A stretch of DNA of 64,000 bases. Origin: an uncultured Clostridia bacterium (lineage in GTDB: Bacteria > Bacillota > Clostridia > Oscillospirales > Acutalibacteraceae). The DNA lies in assembly GCA_946187325.1 (NCBI GenBank), contig CAMHQC010000003.1, forward strand, positions 1-64,000, in the 5' to 3' direction. Both the position numbers and the translations under genes were made by a program. The notes beneath the pieces are model-generated. The model was not told the DNA's origin. It was given only the letters and a program-made list of their open reading frames with translations, and did no database searches. Numbering within the stretch: the stretch's first letter is position 1; the number at the start of each line of letters is the position of its first letter. Below, piece by piece: positions 6,651-15,375 of this stretch.

Positions 6651-9600
6651 TTAATCTGCTACAGGCACGAGGTCTGCCTTTGTCATACAACCTGTGTACT
6701 TATAGTCGTGACCCGCGTACTTAGCGTAATATGTTTTTCCGCCTATTACAACATAGAAGCGTGCTACTACCATATCATCATCAGACATACCATTTACAGC
6801 ACATGTGATGTACTTGTAATCTGTTGTGTCATCCGTAGGATCGCCGTATTTCTGAGCATCTTCAGTTGTACCGCATACAGTGTTGTATGTATTAAGAGCG
6901 GAAATTGTCTTTTCGCCGTTGCCCCAGTGAGCCTTGAGGTTATCGAAGTTAACGTCGCTATACTTAGTCTTGCGGTTAGCCTTAGCGAGTACGAATCCGT
7001 AATCTTCAGCATCCTGGAGAATTTTAGTATCGAGAACAGCTACGAAACGGATATCGTTACCGCTTTCCTGATGGCTTTCAGATGTTACATCAGCATCAGC
7101 TATAGCGTCTTTCTTCTGAACGCCGAGAAGTGTACCCGCGAGGTACTTGCTGTTGATACCGAACTGGTTACCGTCGGAAGCCTTTGTGATAAGAGCGTCG
7201 AGAGGATATGTAGCGGGAACAAGCTTGCTTGTGCCGTCGCCGTTATCTACCCACTCGTGGCCTAAAGGCGCTTCCTGAGTAAAGGTATTATTCTTTACAA
7301 CTCCGGCTTTTATGGGAGTAGCGGCAATTGCTTTCGCAGCGCCATCAGTAAGCTTGATATCGCCTGTCATTGTACCGCTTTCGAGTGTAAGCGAGAAGCC
7401 GTCTTTAGCGTCTCCGTTACCAGCGTCAACCTCAACATTACCGTTGATTTCGCTGGTGCCCTTAACTGTTACGTTAACTGACGGATAGCTCCTGAAACGG
7501 CATACGTCGAACGCAATGCAACCTTCTCTTGCATCGATTGTAGTATCTTTAATAACTACGTTACCTTTGTTGTTAGAAAGTACATAGTTGCCGTCGCCAG
7601 CCATATTTGTACCGTCTATAGTCATTTTATCGAGAGTCAGGTCGCTGTAGTTCTGAATAATCATCTGAGCCTGGTTAGATGTGATAGTTCCGTTCTTAAA
7701 TGTAACAACACTGTTCTGGAGAAGCTGGAAGCCAATTGACTCGGTGCCGTTCGAACCAACTAAATCACCGTTCACATTGTATGTGTGTCCGTCAAAGTCA
7801 ATTGTGAGGTCACTACCGGAGCTGATTGCAATACCGTTACCCTCGCAGTCGGCAAGCAATTTGATTTCGCCGTCAGCTGTGTACTTTTTAATGGTGAGAC
7901 CGCTCCTGCTGTGATATTCGGAAGTGACCTTGGTGGAAATCGCCGCAATTGCGTCTTCAAGGCTCTCATACTTAGTACCTGTAGCAACGTCCTGAGCTAC
8001 ATACTTTTTAGCAACGAGAGAACTTGTACCGTCGCCGTTGCTTACCCACTTATAGTCAGCGGGAGCATCCTGTGTGAAGGTATCTTTCTTTGTTACTTTG
8101 TTATCCTCACCGATTAAGCTCTTTGCAGAAGCGTCAACAACGATATTGCCGTTTAATGTGCCGCTCTCGAGTGTAAGAGAGAAGCCGTTCTTAGCGTCGC
8201 CGTTGGAAGCGGATATCTCAACGTTACCGTTGATTACACTATCGTCGCCTGTAACAGTTACGCTAACTGACGGATAGCTTGAGAAACGGCATACGTCGAA
8301 CGCAAAGCCGCCTCCGGTATTAGCGTTGATTTTAGTATCGTTGATAACTACCTCGCCGTTGTTGTTGGAAAGTGTGTAAGCTCCGTTGTAGTTGGGGTTA
8401 TCAAGTGTGAGAGTCATACCGTCAAGAGTAAGATCGCTGTAGTTCTGAACAAGAATCTTCGCCTTTTCAGAGGTAATGGCACCGTTCTTGAAGGTGATCT
8501 TGTTGTCCTTCAGAAGCTGGAAGCCATTGGTCTCGGTATGGAGTGAACCGACTGTTTCGCCGTCTACGGTGTAAGTATGATTGTTGAAGTCAACTGTAAG
8601 ACCGTTTGTCGCAAACTTGCCCTGAGGTGCTATAATACCGTTGCCCGCGCAGTCAGCGAGAACTGTGATTGTGTTGCCGTCCTCAGCAGCAGCAAACGCA
8701 GCCTCGAGGGTCTCGTACTTATTGTCGCCGATCTGAGCTACATACTTTTTAGCAACGAGAGAACTTGTACCGTCTTCGTTGCTTACCCACTTATAGCCTG
8801 CGGGAGCATCCTGTGTGAAGGTATCTTTCTTTGTTACTGTATTATCCTCACCGATTAAGCTCTTTGCAGAAGCGTCAACAACGATATCGCCGTTTAATGT
8901 ACCGCTCTCGAGTGTGAGTGAGAAGCCGTTCTTAGCGTCGCCGTTGGAAGCAGAAATCTCAACGTTACCGTTGATTGTGCTGTTGTCTGTAACTGTTACG
9001 TTAACTGACGGATAGCTTGAGAAACGGCATACGTCGAACGCAAAGCCGCCCGCGGGGTTAGCTTTGATTGTAGAACCCTTAATAACTGTATTACCGTTAT
9101 TATTGGACAGTGTGTAAGCTCCGGTGTAGTTGGGGTTATCAAGTGTGAGAGTCATACCGTCAAGAGTGAGGTTGCTGTAGTTCTGAACAAGAATCTTCGC
9201 CTTTGCTGATGTGATGGTTCCGTTCTTGAAAGTAATCTTGTTGTCCTTCAGAAGCTGGAAGCCATTGGTCTCGGTATGGAGTGAACCTACTGTTTCGCCG
9301 TCTACGGTGTAAGTATGATTGTTGAAGTCAACTGTAAGACCGTTTGTCGCAAACTTGCCCTGAGGTGCTTTGATACCGTTGCCCGCGCAGTCAGCGAGAA
9401 GTGTGATTTTGTCGCCGTCCTGAGCGGCAGCAAACGCAGCCTCGAGGGTCTCGTACTTGGTGGAGCCGATCTGAGCTGCATATACAGGCTCACGATAGTT
9501 ATTGGCAAAAATGGTACCATAGTGCCAGCCGTCGGCTGGATTGCCGCTGCCGTCCGGACGGAAGTAGAGGTCATAGGTACCGGCAGCGTTGAGCGTAAAG

Positions 9601-9878
9601 TTATTACCCATTCCATCAGGATAAAAAGCGCCGTTAGAGTCCTTCACCTTCAGCTCGGTATTTGCGCTGACCTTCAGATCTTTGAACATATACTCACCGT
9701 TGTTTTCGGGATTCTTGTCGAGCTTATAGGCGTCACTGGTTTCCCAATTGTTCATGGTACCGACAACATAATAGTCGACCGGGTCAGCCGCGTTAGCGGA
9801 AACCGCCATTACCGACATCATAGAAACTACCATAAGTACAGCAAGTACAATTGAAGTAATTTTCTTTGTCATTTGCAT
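6651..9878 (-). CDS. Secreted beta-helix repeat surface protein
   Basis: A 1,075-aa exported protein. The signal peptide is about 1-31 (MTKKITSIVLAVLMVVSMM, cleavage near ANA). An N-terminal domain of about 35-125 (YYVVGTMNNW, then TYDLYFRPDG) looks like a small carbohydrate-binding beta-sandwich of the AMPK/CBM48 or SusE kind. Three ~245-aa units follow, starting near 133, 380 and 625 (KYETLEAAFAAA, then GNGI, then LTVDFNNHTYTVDG), which look like right-handed beta-helix coils. A C-terminal domain of about 890-1075 opens with DIRFVAVLDTKIL. There is no LPXTG, dockerin or SLH motif. Start: AAAGGAAG lies 9 nt before the ATG at 9878; a longer upstream frame has no ribosome binding site. Units 1 and 2 are nearly identical. 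A role in surface adhesion or glycan contact is likely but inferred. Confidence 0.85.
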   Translation of the reverse strand: MQMTKKITSIVLAVLMVVSMMSVMAVSANAADPVDYYVVGTMNNWETSDAYKLDKNPENNGEYMFKDLKVSANTELKVKDSNGAFYPDGMGNNFTLNAAGTYDLYFRPDGSGNPADGWHYGTIFANNYREPVYAAQIGSTKYETLEAAFAAAQDGDKITLLADCAGNGIKAPQGKFATNGLTVDFNNHTYTVDGETVGSLHTETNGFQLLKDNKITFKNGTITSAKAKILVQNYSNLTLDGMTLTLDNPNYTGAYTLSNNNGNTVIKGSTIKANPAGGFAFDVCRFSSYPSVNVTVTDNSTINGNVEISASNGDAKNGFSLTLESGTLNGDIVVDASAKSLIGEDNTVTKKDTFTQDAPAGYKWVSNEDGTSSLVAKKYVAQIGDNKYETLEAAFAAAEDGNTITVLADCAGNGIIAPQGKFATNGLTVDFNNHTYTVDGETVGSLHTETNGFQLLKDNKITFKNGAITSEKAKILVQNYSDLTLDGMTLTLDNPNYNGAYTLSNNNGEVVINDTKINANTGGGFAFDVCRFSSYPSVSVTVTGDDSVINGNVEISASNGDAKNGFSLTLESGTLNGNIVVDASAKSLIGEDNKVTKKDTFTQDAPADYKWVSNGDGTSSLVAKKYVAQDVATGTKYESLEDAIAAISTKVTSEYHSRSGLTIKKYTADGEIKLLADCEGNGIAISSGSDLTIDFDGHTYNVNGDLVGSNGTESIGFQLLQNSVVTFKNGTITSNQAQMIIQNYSDLTLDKMTIDGTNMAGDGNYVLSNNKGNVVIKDTTIDAREGCIAFDVCRFRSYPSVNVTVKGTSEINGNVEVDAGNGDAKDGFSLTLESGTMTGDIKLTDGAAKAIAATPIKAGVVKNNTFTQEAPLGHEWVDNGDGTSKLVPATYPLDALITKASDGNQFGINSKYLAGTLLGVQKKDAIADADVTSESHQESGNDIRFVAVLDTKILQDAEDYGFVLAKANRKTKYSDVNFDNLKAHWGNGEKTISALNTYNTVCGTTEDAQKYGDPTDDTTDYKYITCAVNGMSDDDMVVARFYVVIGGKTYYAKYAGHDYKYTGCMTKADLVPVAD
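8004..9482 (-). repeat. Recent in-gene duplication of ~740-bp beta-helix units
   Basis: The units coded by about 8742-9482 and 8004-8741 are almost identical at the DNA level. Examples are the stretch starting GTTCTTGAA, with AGAAGCTGGAAGCC and GTCGCAAACTTGCCC, present in both. The third unit (about 7220-8003) is diverged. Copy number could vary by recombination. Confidence 0.8.
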
Positions 9879-10142
9879 TGGAAAAAACTTCCTTTCTTTA
9901 AATAAATTTTTTAGTTTTAAAAATGAACTTCCTAATACAAACAACATCTGACCGCACATTGAAACAGTTGAGAGTTGATAGTTGAGAGTTGATAGTTAAA
10001 AACTATACTCTCAGACTCTATCGAATGTATGCTGTCGTTCGGCATATAACGCCGAACAAAGTATTGGGCTTGCGCCCTAAGTCCATAAAAGTGCGTAATT
10101 CACATTGGCGAATTATTGGGGTACAGCCCCAAAGTAACACTT
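9879..10142 (-). promoter_or_regulatory. Long structured 5' leader of the beta-helix protein mRNA
   Basis: From the predicted start near 10142 to the ATG is ~264 nt. On the minus strand it holds several clear hairpins: GGGG-CTGTA-CCCC; GGGC-GCAA-GCCC, with a GNRA loop; TTCGGCGTTATATGCCGAA; and GAGAGT/ATAGTT pairing with its partner near 9985-10013. Gut-adjacent short repeats (GTTGAGAGTTGATA, 9967-9998) are embedded. I could not match it to a known riboswitch consensus. Confidence 0.55.
9967..9998. repeat. Short tandem word repeat
   Basis: GTTGAGAGTTGATA occurs twice in tandem and can pair with AACTATACTCTC just downstream. It belongs to the same class of near-heptamer word repeats as the AATTCGCAATGCGC arrays. 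Confidence 0.7.
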
Positions 10143-10148
10143 TATGTA

Positions 10149-10178
10149 ATTATAACATAATTGTAATTCGATTATCAA
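10149..10178 (-). promoter_or_regulatory. Promoter of the beta-helix protein
   Basis: On the minus strand TTGATA (10178-10173) is separated by 18 nt from TATAAT (10154-10149). It precedes the structured leader. Confidence 0.6.
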
Positions 10179-10293
10179 TAAAATTAAAAAGATTTTACAT
10201 CGTTAAAGTTAACAAATTTTCGGCGGATTGTTTGTTCATTTTTGTGAGTATGAATAATTTAGACGGGTTTTGTTTGGGCGAAGCGGAATTTAG

Positions 10294-10384
10294 AATTCGC
10301 AATTCGCAATGCGCAATGCGTAATTTAAATTCGCAATTCGCAATTCGCAATGCGCAATTTAGTGTGGAGTGTGGAGTGTGGAGT
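10294..10384. repeat. AATTCGCAATGCGC word arrays plus GTGTGGA repeat
   Basis: Two adjacent arrays of AATTCGCA/ATGCGCA words (10294-10326 and 10327-10360) are followed by three to four GTGTGGA units (10362-10384). The same words occur at 5853-5884, 6261-6292, 22898-22930 and 23311-23343. Confidence 0.85.
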
Positions 10385-10408
10385 TAAGAGCGTTGTCATC
10401 TTAACACC

Positions 10409-10434
10409 GTAGGGAACGGCCACCGTGCCGTTCC
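10409..10434 (+). repeat. REP-like hairpin f
   Basis: GTAG (10409-10412), GGAACGGC, loop CACCGT, GCCGTTCC (10427-10434). An inverted copy of the TTTTGC-TAAC-GCAAAA / ACGGTAGA module follows (about 10455-10502), reversed relative to the copies at 5800 and 6210. Confidence 0.8.
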
Positions 10435-10510
10435 GAGCCGAGTTCACTGTTAACGGCGAGTTTTCCTTTTGCGTTAGCAAAACCGTAGACGTGTACCGTT
10501 TCACCGAACT

Positions 10511-10538
10511 AAAAAAGGACTGCCGAAGCAGTCCTTTA
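10511..10538 (-). terminator. Terminator of the dehydratase gene
   Basis: On the minus strand AAAGGACTGC-TTCG-GCAGTCCTTTTTT: a 10-bp stem with a UUCG tetraloop and U-tract, starting 2 bp past the stop. Confidence 0.92.
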
Positions 10539-10539
10539 A

Positions 10540-12411
10540 TTAATCGTTGGTTTTATGGTTAAATGTCGGAACCATTTCAGCCAGCTTATCGACAACCTTT
10601 TCGCTGTCGTTTTCTTCGGCGTACTTTTCGATTTCGTCGAGCTGGGTTAAGAGTTCCTCGGAATTAATGTTGATCTGGTTTCCGATAAATATTTTTTTAT
10701 TAGAAGTCTGTTTAAGTCCTTCCTCGTCCATAAGCAGTTCTTCGTAGAGCTTTTCGCCCGGACGTAAGCCTGTAAACTTGATTTCGACATCCTCGTAAGG
10801 AACCTTGCCGTACATACGGATAAGGTTTTCGGCGAGGGTGACTATCTTGACGGGTTCGCCCATATCCAGTACGAATATTTCTCCGCCCGACGCCATAGCT
10901 CCCGCCTCGAGTACAAGCGATACCGCTTCGGGTATAGTCATAAAATAGCGGATAATGTCGGGATGAGTTACGGTTACGGGCTTTCCGCTTTCAATCTGGC
11001 GCCTGAACAGGGGTATTACCGAACCGTTCGAGCCGAGGACGTTACCGAAACGGGTTGTTACAAACTCGGTATGGGTGCTGTGCTGGGCTTTATACTGGAT
11101 AATCATCTCGCACACACGCTTGGTACAGCCCATTACATTGGTCGGGTTAACCGCCTTATCGGTAGATATCATAACGAATTTATCGGCTTTATAAAGCTCG
11201 GCTAAGGTGGCTACGTTGAATGTGCCGAAGATATTATTCTTGACGGCTTCCTCGGGAACTACCTCCATAAGCGGTACGTGCTTATGGGCTGCCGCGTGGA
11301 ATACGAGGTTAGGACGGTACTTTTTAAATATCTTGTCCATTTTATCGTAATCGCGGATTGAGGAAATTATCGTTTCGATATTTACGCTGTCGCCGTGTTC
11401 CATTATTACTTCCTGCTGGATTTCGTAGGCGTTATTCTCGTAGATATCGACTATAATAATCTGTTCGGGGTTATACTTCGCTATCTGGCGCACAAGCTCG
11501 GAGCCTATCGAACCGCCGCCGCCTGTTACCAAACAGCGCTTACCGTTTATGAGCGACTTAATATCTTCCTTGTCAAAGGTTATCGGATCGCGTCCGAGTA
11601 AATCCTCAATCTTAATATCAGCCGCCTGGGAGATAAGCTCGGTATGGTCGTCGTCGAAAAGAAGATTTCCGATATAAGGGATAACCTTAATATGACACTT
11701 GGTTTTTGAGCAGATTTCCAGAATACGCTTTTTGTCCGATTCGGTGCAGGACGGTATCGCGAAAATAATCTGGTCAACCTCCAAGCTCTCGGTGATTTCG
11801 GGGATATCCTTGGTGTTTCCGAGCACCTTTACGCCGTTTAGGCGGGTATGGATTTTGCTCGGCGAGTCATCGACAAGCCCGACAACCTCTATCTCGGACG
11901 AGGGGTTATCGGTATCATATTTAGCCGCGTCGATTTCGTTTAGAATCATTCTCGCGGCGTTGCCCGCGCCGACTATAAGTGTGCGCTCCTTACCCGTATA
12001 TCTGCCCGCGTCGGTCAGAATTACAAAGGTCTTTCTGAATACAAGCCTGAACAGCAATACCGCCGCGGTAATAATTATAAAATTGACTAAGAAAAACAGC
12101 TTAGAGACGGGCTTTCCGAGTACATAGAATATCAGAAGCGACACAACCTGCCCGATAGCCATTCCGAGCGCGCAGAAAAGATAATCCTTCCACTTAAACG
12201 CGCGCCAGCTCTTAGAATACGCCCCCATAGCGTATAAAACCAGCATACAAAGTATAGAATCGACCACCGCTACATAAAGGATAACCCTGTAGCCGTTAGC
12301 GTAATACGGGAAATAACGGCTGAATATCAGATTGGTGATAATTGTACCAAAAACTATAAAAAATACGTCGGATAACGCTAAAAGCAGTTTACGTCCGTTT
12401 AAAGCTCTCAT
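10540..12411 (-). CDS. Membrane nucleotide-sugar 4,6-dehydratase (CapD/WbpM/FlaA1 type)
   Basis: A 623-aa protein with four N-terminal membrane helices (about 10-30, 43-64, 78-98, 104-124) and a first Rossmann-like domain with IVGAGNAAR (about 146-154). The C-terminal dehydratase domain has the NAD-binding TGGGGSIGSE (about 296-305), STDKAVNPTN (about 416-425) and MGxxK (427-431) in place of the usual YxxxK. This is the signature of the large UDP-GlcNAc C4,C6-dehydratase group, which makes precursors for capsule or protein glycans at the membrane. It has full family length. It is transcribed alone, with a leader region shared with divergent corA. Confidence 0.9.
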   Translation of the reverse strand: MRALNGRKLLLALSDVFFIVFGTIITNLIFSRYFPYYANGYRVILYVAVVDSILCMLVLYAMGAYSKSWRAFKWKDYLFCALGMAIGQVVSLLIFYVLGKPVSKLFFLVNFIIITAAVLLFRLVFRKTFVILTDAGRYTGKERTLIVGAGNAARMILNEIDAAKYDTDNPSSEIEVVGLVDDSPSKIHTRLNGVKVLGNTKDIPEITESLEVDQIIFAIPSCTESDKKRILEICSKTKCHIKVIPYIGNLLFDDDHTELISQAADIKIEDLLGRDPITFDKEDIKSLINGKRCLVTGGGGSIGSELVRQIAKYNPEQIIIVDIYENNAYEIQQEVIMEHGDSVNIETIISSIRDYDKMDKIFKKYRPNLVFHAAAHKHVPLMEVVPEEAVKNNIFGTFNVATLAELYKADKFVMISTDKAVNPTNVMGCTKRVCEMIIQYKAQHSTHTEFVTTRFGNVLGSNGSVIPLFRRQIESGKPVTVTHPDIIRYFMTIPEAVSLVLEAGAMASGGEIFVLDMGEPVKIVTLAENLIRMYGKVPYEDVEIKFTGLRPGEKLYEELLMDEEGLKQTSNKKIFIGNQININSEELLTQLDEIEKYAEENDSEKVVDKLAEMVPTFNHKTND

Positions 12412-12680
12412 ACCATTACCTCCCTTTCGTTAGTTTAACCTTCCATAATCTATATAATTATAGTGTAAAAAAAAATGTATGTCAACAAAATTACGTATGT
12501 TTGTACCTTTTGCGACAAACTGAGGTAAAAAAATTGTGAAAAACGCCTCCTCAATCACGCTGTTTTGCCCTTAATAATAAAAAACACGGATTAAATTTTT
12601 TATATTTAACAAATTTGACTATAGATTATATGGGCAAAATGATGTAAAATAGTATGTACTAATAAAGCGAGGTGGTTAAA

Positions 12681-13607
12681 ATGCTGAATATTTACACTAC
12701 AAAAAAAGGTGTTCTCAACGAACTTGACGAGTTAAGCTCTGACGTTTGGGTTAAGCTTACGGCTCCCGACGCGGAGGAAAATCAGCAGATTGTTGACCAC
12801 TACGGCATCGACTACAGCGATTTAGTCGCCGCGCTGGACGACGAGGAGAGCTCCCGTATCGAGTTCGAGGATAACTACACTCTTATTCTCGTCGATATTC
12901 CGATTACCGAAATCAGAAACGAACAGCCTTACTACACCACTATCCCGCTCGGAATTATCGTAACCTACGACGCTGTTATCACGGTATGCCGCGAGAAAGT
13001 GGATATTTTCGAGAAAAACCTTCGTTTTAAGATGCGGAATTTCAGCACAAGAAAACGTATGAGGTTTGTTTACCATATACTCTACAGTATCGCCAGGCTC
13101 TACCTCTACGACCTTAGAAATATAGATAAGGCTCGTACCGAGATTGAAGAAAGAGCGGGTAAGGATACTAAAGAGGACGATATCGTATCTCTGCATGAGC
13201 TCGAGGCTTCGCTCGTATATTTCGCGACTTCACTAAGAGCTAATAATATGGTAATTACCCGTCTTAAAAGAATTAACGAATTCCCCGAGGACGAGGATTT
13301 GATTGAGGATACTATAATCGAGAACAATCAGGCGATCGAGATGGCAACGATTTACCGTAATATTATCGACTCGACGAGAGAGCTTGTGTCGGCGGTTATG
13401 GACAGCCGATTAAACAATGTGATGAAGTACCTTACTTCGATTACGCTCGTTATGGCTATTCCGACGGTAATTTCGGGTATTTACGGAATGAACCTTAAAT
13501 GGCTTCCGTTCGCGGGTACTGTTCACGGTTTCGCGATAGTTTGTCTGGCTACATTAGTTATCTGTATTGTTACATTATTTATACTTAAACGCAAAAATAT
13601 GCTTTAA
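12681..13607 (+). CDS. corA: CorA-family divalent metal (Mg2+) transporter
   Basis: A 308-aa protein with the CorA build: a long acidic cytoplasmic domain, then two C-terminal helices (about 247-268 and 283-303) with the YGMN signature between them (SGIYGMNLKW). CorA channels import Mg2+ and sometimes other divalents as pentamers. A GTG nine bases upstream is in frame, but GAGGTGG lies well spaced before the ATG at 12681, so I use that. It is monocistronic with a terminator. No M-box is visible in the 269-bp upstream region. The substrate is not certain from sequence. Confidence 0.9.
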   Translation: MLNIYTTKKGVLNELDELSSDVWVKLTAPDAEENQQIVDHYGIDYSDLVAALDDEESSRIEFEDNYTLILVDIPITEIRNEQPYYTTIPLGIIVTYDAVITVCREKVDIFEKNLRFKMRNFSTRKRMRFVYHILYSIARLYLYDLRNIDKARTEIEERAGKDTKEDDIVSLHELEASLVYFATSLRANNMVITRLKRINEFPEDEDLIEDTIIENNQAIEMATIYRNIIDSTRELVSAVMDSRLNNVMKYLTSITLVMAIPTVISGIYGMNLKWLPFAGTVHGFAIVCLATLVICIVTLFILKRKNML

Positions 13608-13628
13608 AAGTTAAAACCCACAAAAATT

Positions 13629-13656
13629 ACACCGGCTCGATGAGCCGGTGTTTTTA
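13629..13656. terminator. Bidirectional terminator between convergent genes
   Basis: ACACCGGCTC-GAT-GAGCCGGTGT with TTTTT to the right. On the other strand, TAATTTTTG gives a weaker U-tract. It sits between corA and the GH13 gene. Confidence 0.9.
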
Positions 13657-13659
13657 ATT

Positions 13660-15195
13660 TTATACTTCAACTATTACGAAGCTCTGCGGACTTAAGGTCA
13701 TTTTCTCCCACAACTGTACATACTCGCCGATTCTATAGAGTTCGGATTTTACCTCGTACTCGAATTTTACGTCGGTTAATCTGTCGAGAGGATTTACGAA
13801 AACTACGTACTTTCCGCGTTTATATACGAACGGGAAGGAGTTTTCCTCGGCGTAAAGAACCTCGAATTCTCCGTCGGCGGAGAACTCCTTGTTCTTCTTG
13901 CGGAGCTTTAAAATATCCTTTACAACCTTATAGATACTGCCTTTTTTGCGGCGCTGATTCTCGACGGTCGGCGCTTTTTCGTCGCTGTCAACGGGAATAT
14001 AGGTCTTGTCGTTTTCGGAGAAGCCGAAGTTCTTGCCCTTGCACCACTGCATCGGCGAGCGCGAGCCTGTACGGCTGTAACCGCCCTCGACGCTGGTGAG
14101 GTCTTTGAGATAACGCATTCCGATTTCGTCGCCGTAGTATAAGAAAGGTACTCCGGGGAGCGTGAATATAGTGGCGTAGGCGATTTTTATGGCTTCCTCG
14201 TCGAGATAAGCCGTCATACGCGGCGTGTCGTGGTTACAGGTTATAAGGCTTATAAAGCCGTTGTCCTTGGTTTCGAGATAATTCGGCACATACTCGTCGG
14301 TAAACGCGCGGATATTACCCTCGCCGTTTTTGTTAAAGAAAGCTTTATCGCCCCAGCTTCCGCCTCTAAACAGGGCGTTATAGCCGTTACCGATATGATC
14401 GAGATAAAAATCGCAGTGGAATCCGCCCTTATTAATAGCCATCGGGGGATTGCACCATTCGGCTACAAGCACGGCTTCGGGATATTCGGCGTCAACCATC
14501 TTTCGAATATCAGCCCAAATCGCCGCTGTGGGTTCCTTGGTGACGTCATTTTTAACGAGCGAATCAGCCATATCAACTCTAAAACCGTCGGCGCCCTGGT
14601 CGAGCCAGAATTTCATAACGTCCTTAAGCGCGTTTACGGTAGCCTTACAGTCGGGATGGTCTACGGGAAGCTGCCAGCTTCGGTCGGTAATCTCAGCGAA
14701 ACCGTAGTTAAGGGCGGGCTGGCTGCTGAAATAATTTACCATATAGTTTCCGTCACGCTCGCAAAGTCCGCACATAAGCCTGTACTCAGGCGGAGCGTCC
14801 CATACTGACTTTGTGAATATATATCTGTTCGAGTACTTATTCTCTTTAGCCTGTTTGGCTTGTTTAAACCAAGGGTGAGTATCGCTCGTATGCCCGGGGA
14901 CTAAGTCGAGGATAATTCTCATCTTCTTTTTGTGGACAGTCTGGATAAGCTCGGCTAAATCGTCGTTGGTTCCGTAACGCGCGGCGACTTTTTTATAGTT
15001 TCTTACGTCATAACCCGCGTCCTTAAAGGGCGAGTCGAATACCGGGTTAAGCCATATAGCGTTACAGCCGAGCTGTTTAACGTAATCGAGCTTCTTGATT
15101 ATACCCTGGATATCCCCTATTCCGTCACCGTTGCTGTCGTAAAAGCTCTGGGGATAAATCTCGTAGAAAACCGCGTCTTTTAACCATTTCGGCAT
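13660..15195 (-). CDS. GH13 alpha-glycosidase, cytoplasmic
   Basis: A 511-aa alpha-amylase-family enzyme. GH13 motifs are visible: DLVPGHTSD (97-105), GFRVDMADS (204-212, nucleophile D208), VAEWCNP (244-250, acid/base E246) and CNHDTPRM (320-327, transition-state D323). The N-terminus (DAVFYEIYPQSFYDSNGDGIGD) is that of oligo-1,6-glucosidase / alpha-glucosidase-like members. There is no signal peptide, so it should act on imported malto-oligosaccharides in the cytoplasm. Start: AGGGAG directly abuts the ATG at 15204 but is 9 nt from the ATG at 15195, so I use the latter. Exact specificity within GH13 is not readable. Confidence 0.9.
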   Translation of the reverse strand: MPKWLKDAVFYEIYPQSFYDSNGDGIGDIQGIIKKLDYVKQLGCNAIWLNPVFDSPFKDAGYDVRNYKKVAARYGTNDDLAELIQTVHKKKMRIILDLVPGHTSDTHPWFKQAKQAKENKYSNRYIFTKSVWDAPPEYRLMCGLCERDGNYMVNYFSSQPALNYGFAEITDRSWQLPVDHPDCKATVNALKDVMKFWLDQGADGFRVDMADSLVKNDVTKEPTAAIWADIRKMVDAEYPEAVLVAEWCNPPMAINKGGFHCDFYLDHIGNGYNALFRGGSWGDKAFFNKNGEGNIRAFTDEYVPNYLETKDNGFISLITCNHDTPRMTAYLDEEAIKIAYATIFTLPGVPFLYYGDEIGMRYLKDLTSVEGGYSRTGSRSPMQWCKGKNFGFSENDKTYIPVDSDEKAPTVENQRRKKGSIYKVVKDILKLRKKNKEFSADGEFEVLYAEENSFPFVYKRGKYVVFVNPLDRLTDVKFEYEVKSELYRIGEYVQLWEKMTLSPQSFVIVEV

Positions 15196-15375
15196 ACTTT
15201 TCATCTCCCTTTTAAATCTGATATTAATTTACTTTTTTCATTTTAACATAAAACTTGAATTGTATGCAATAGACAAAAGCAAAAAAAGCTGTTTATTCCA
15301 GGTAAATTTTAGTTTCCAGTAATAATCACTTGCAAAACCGCTTCGGCGCTCATATTATGTAAGTAGGTGATTCCT

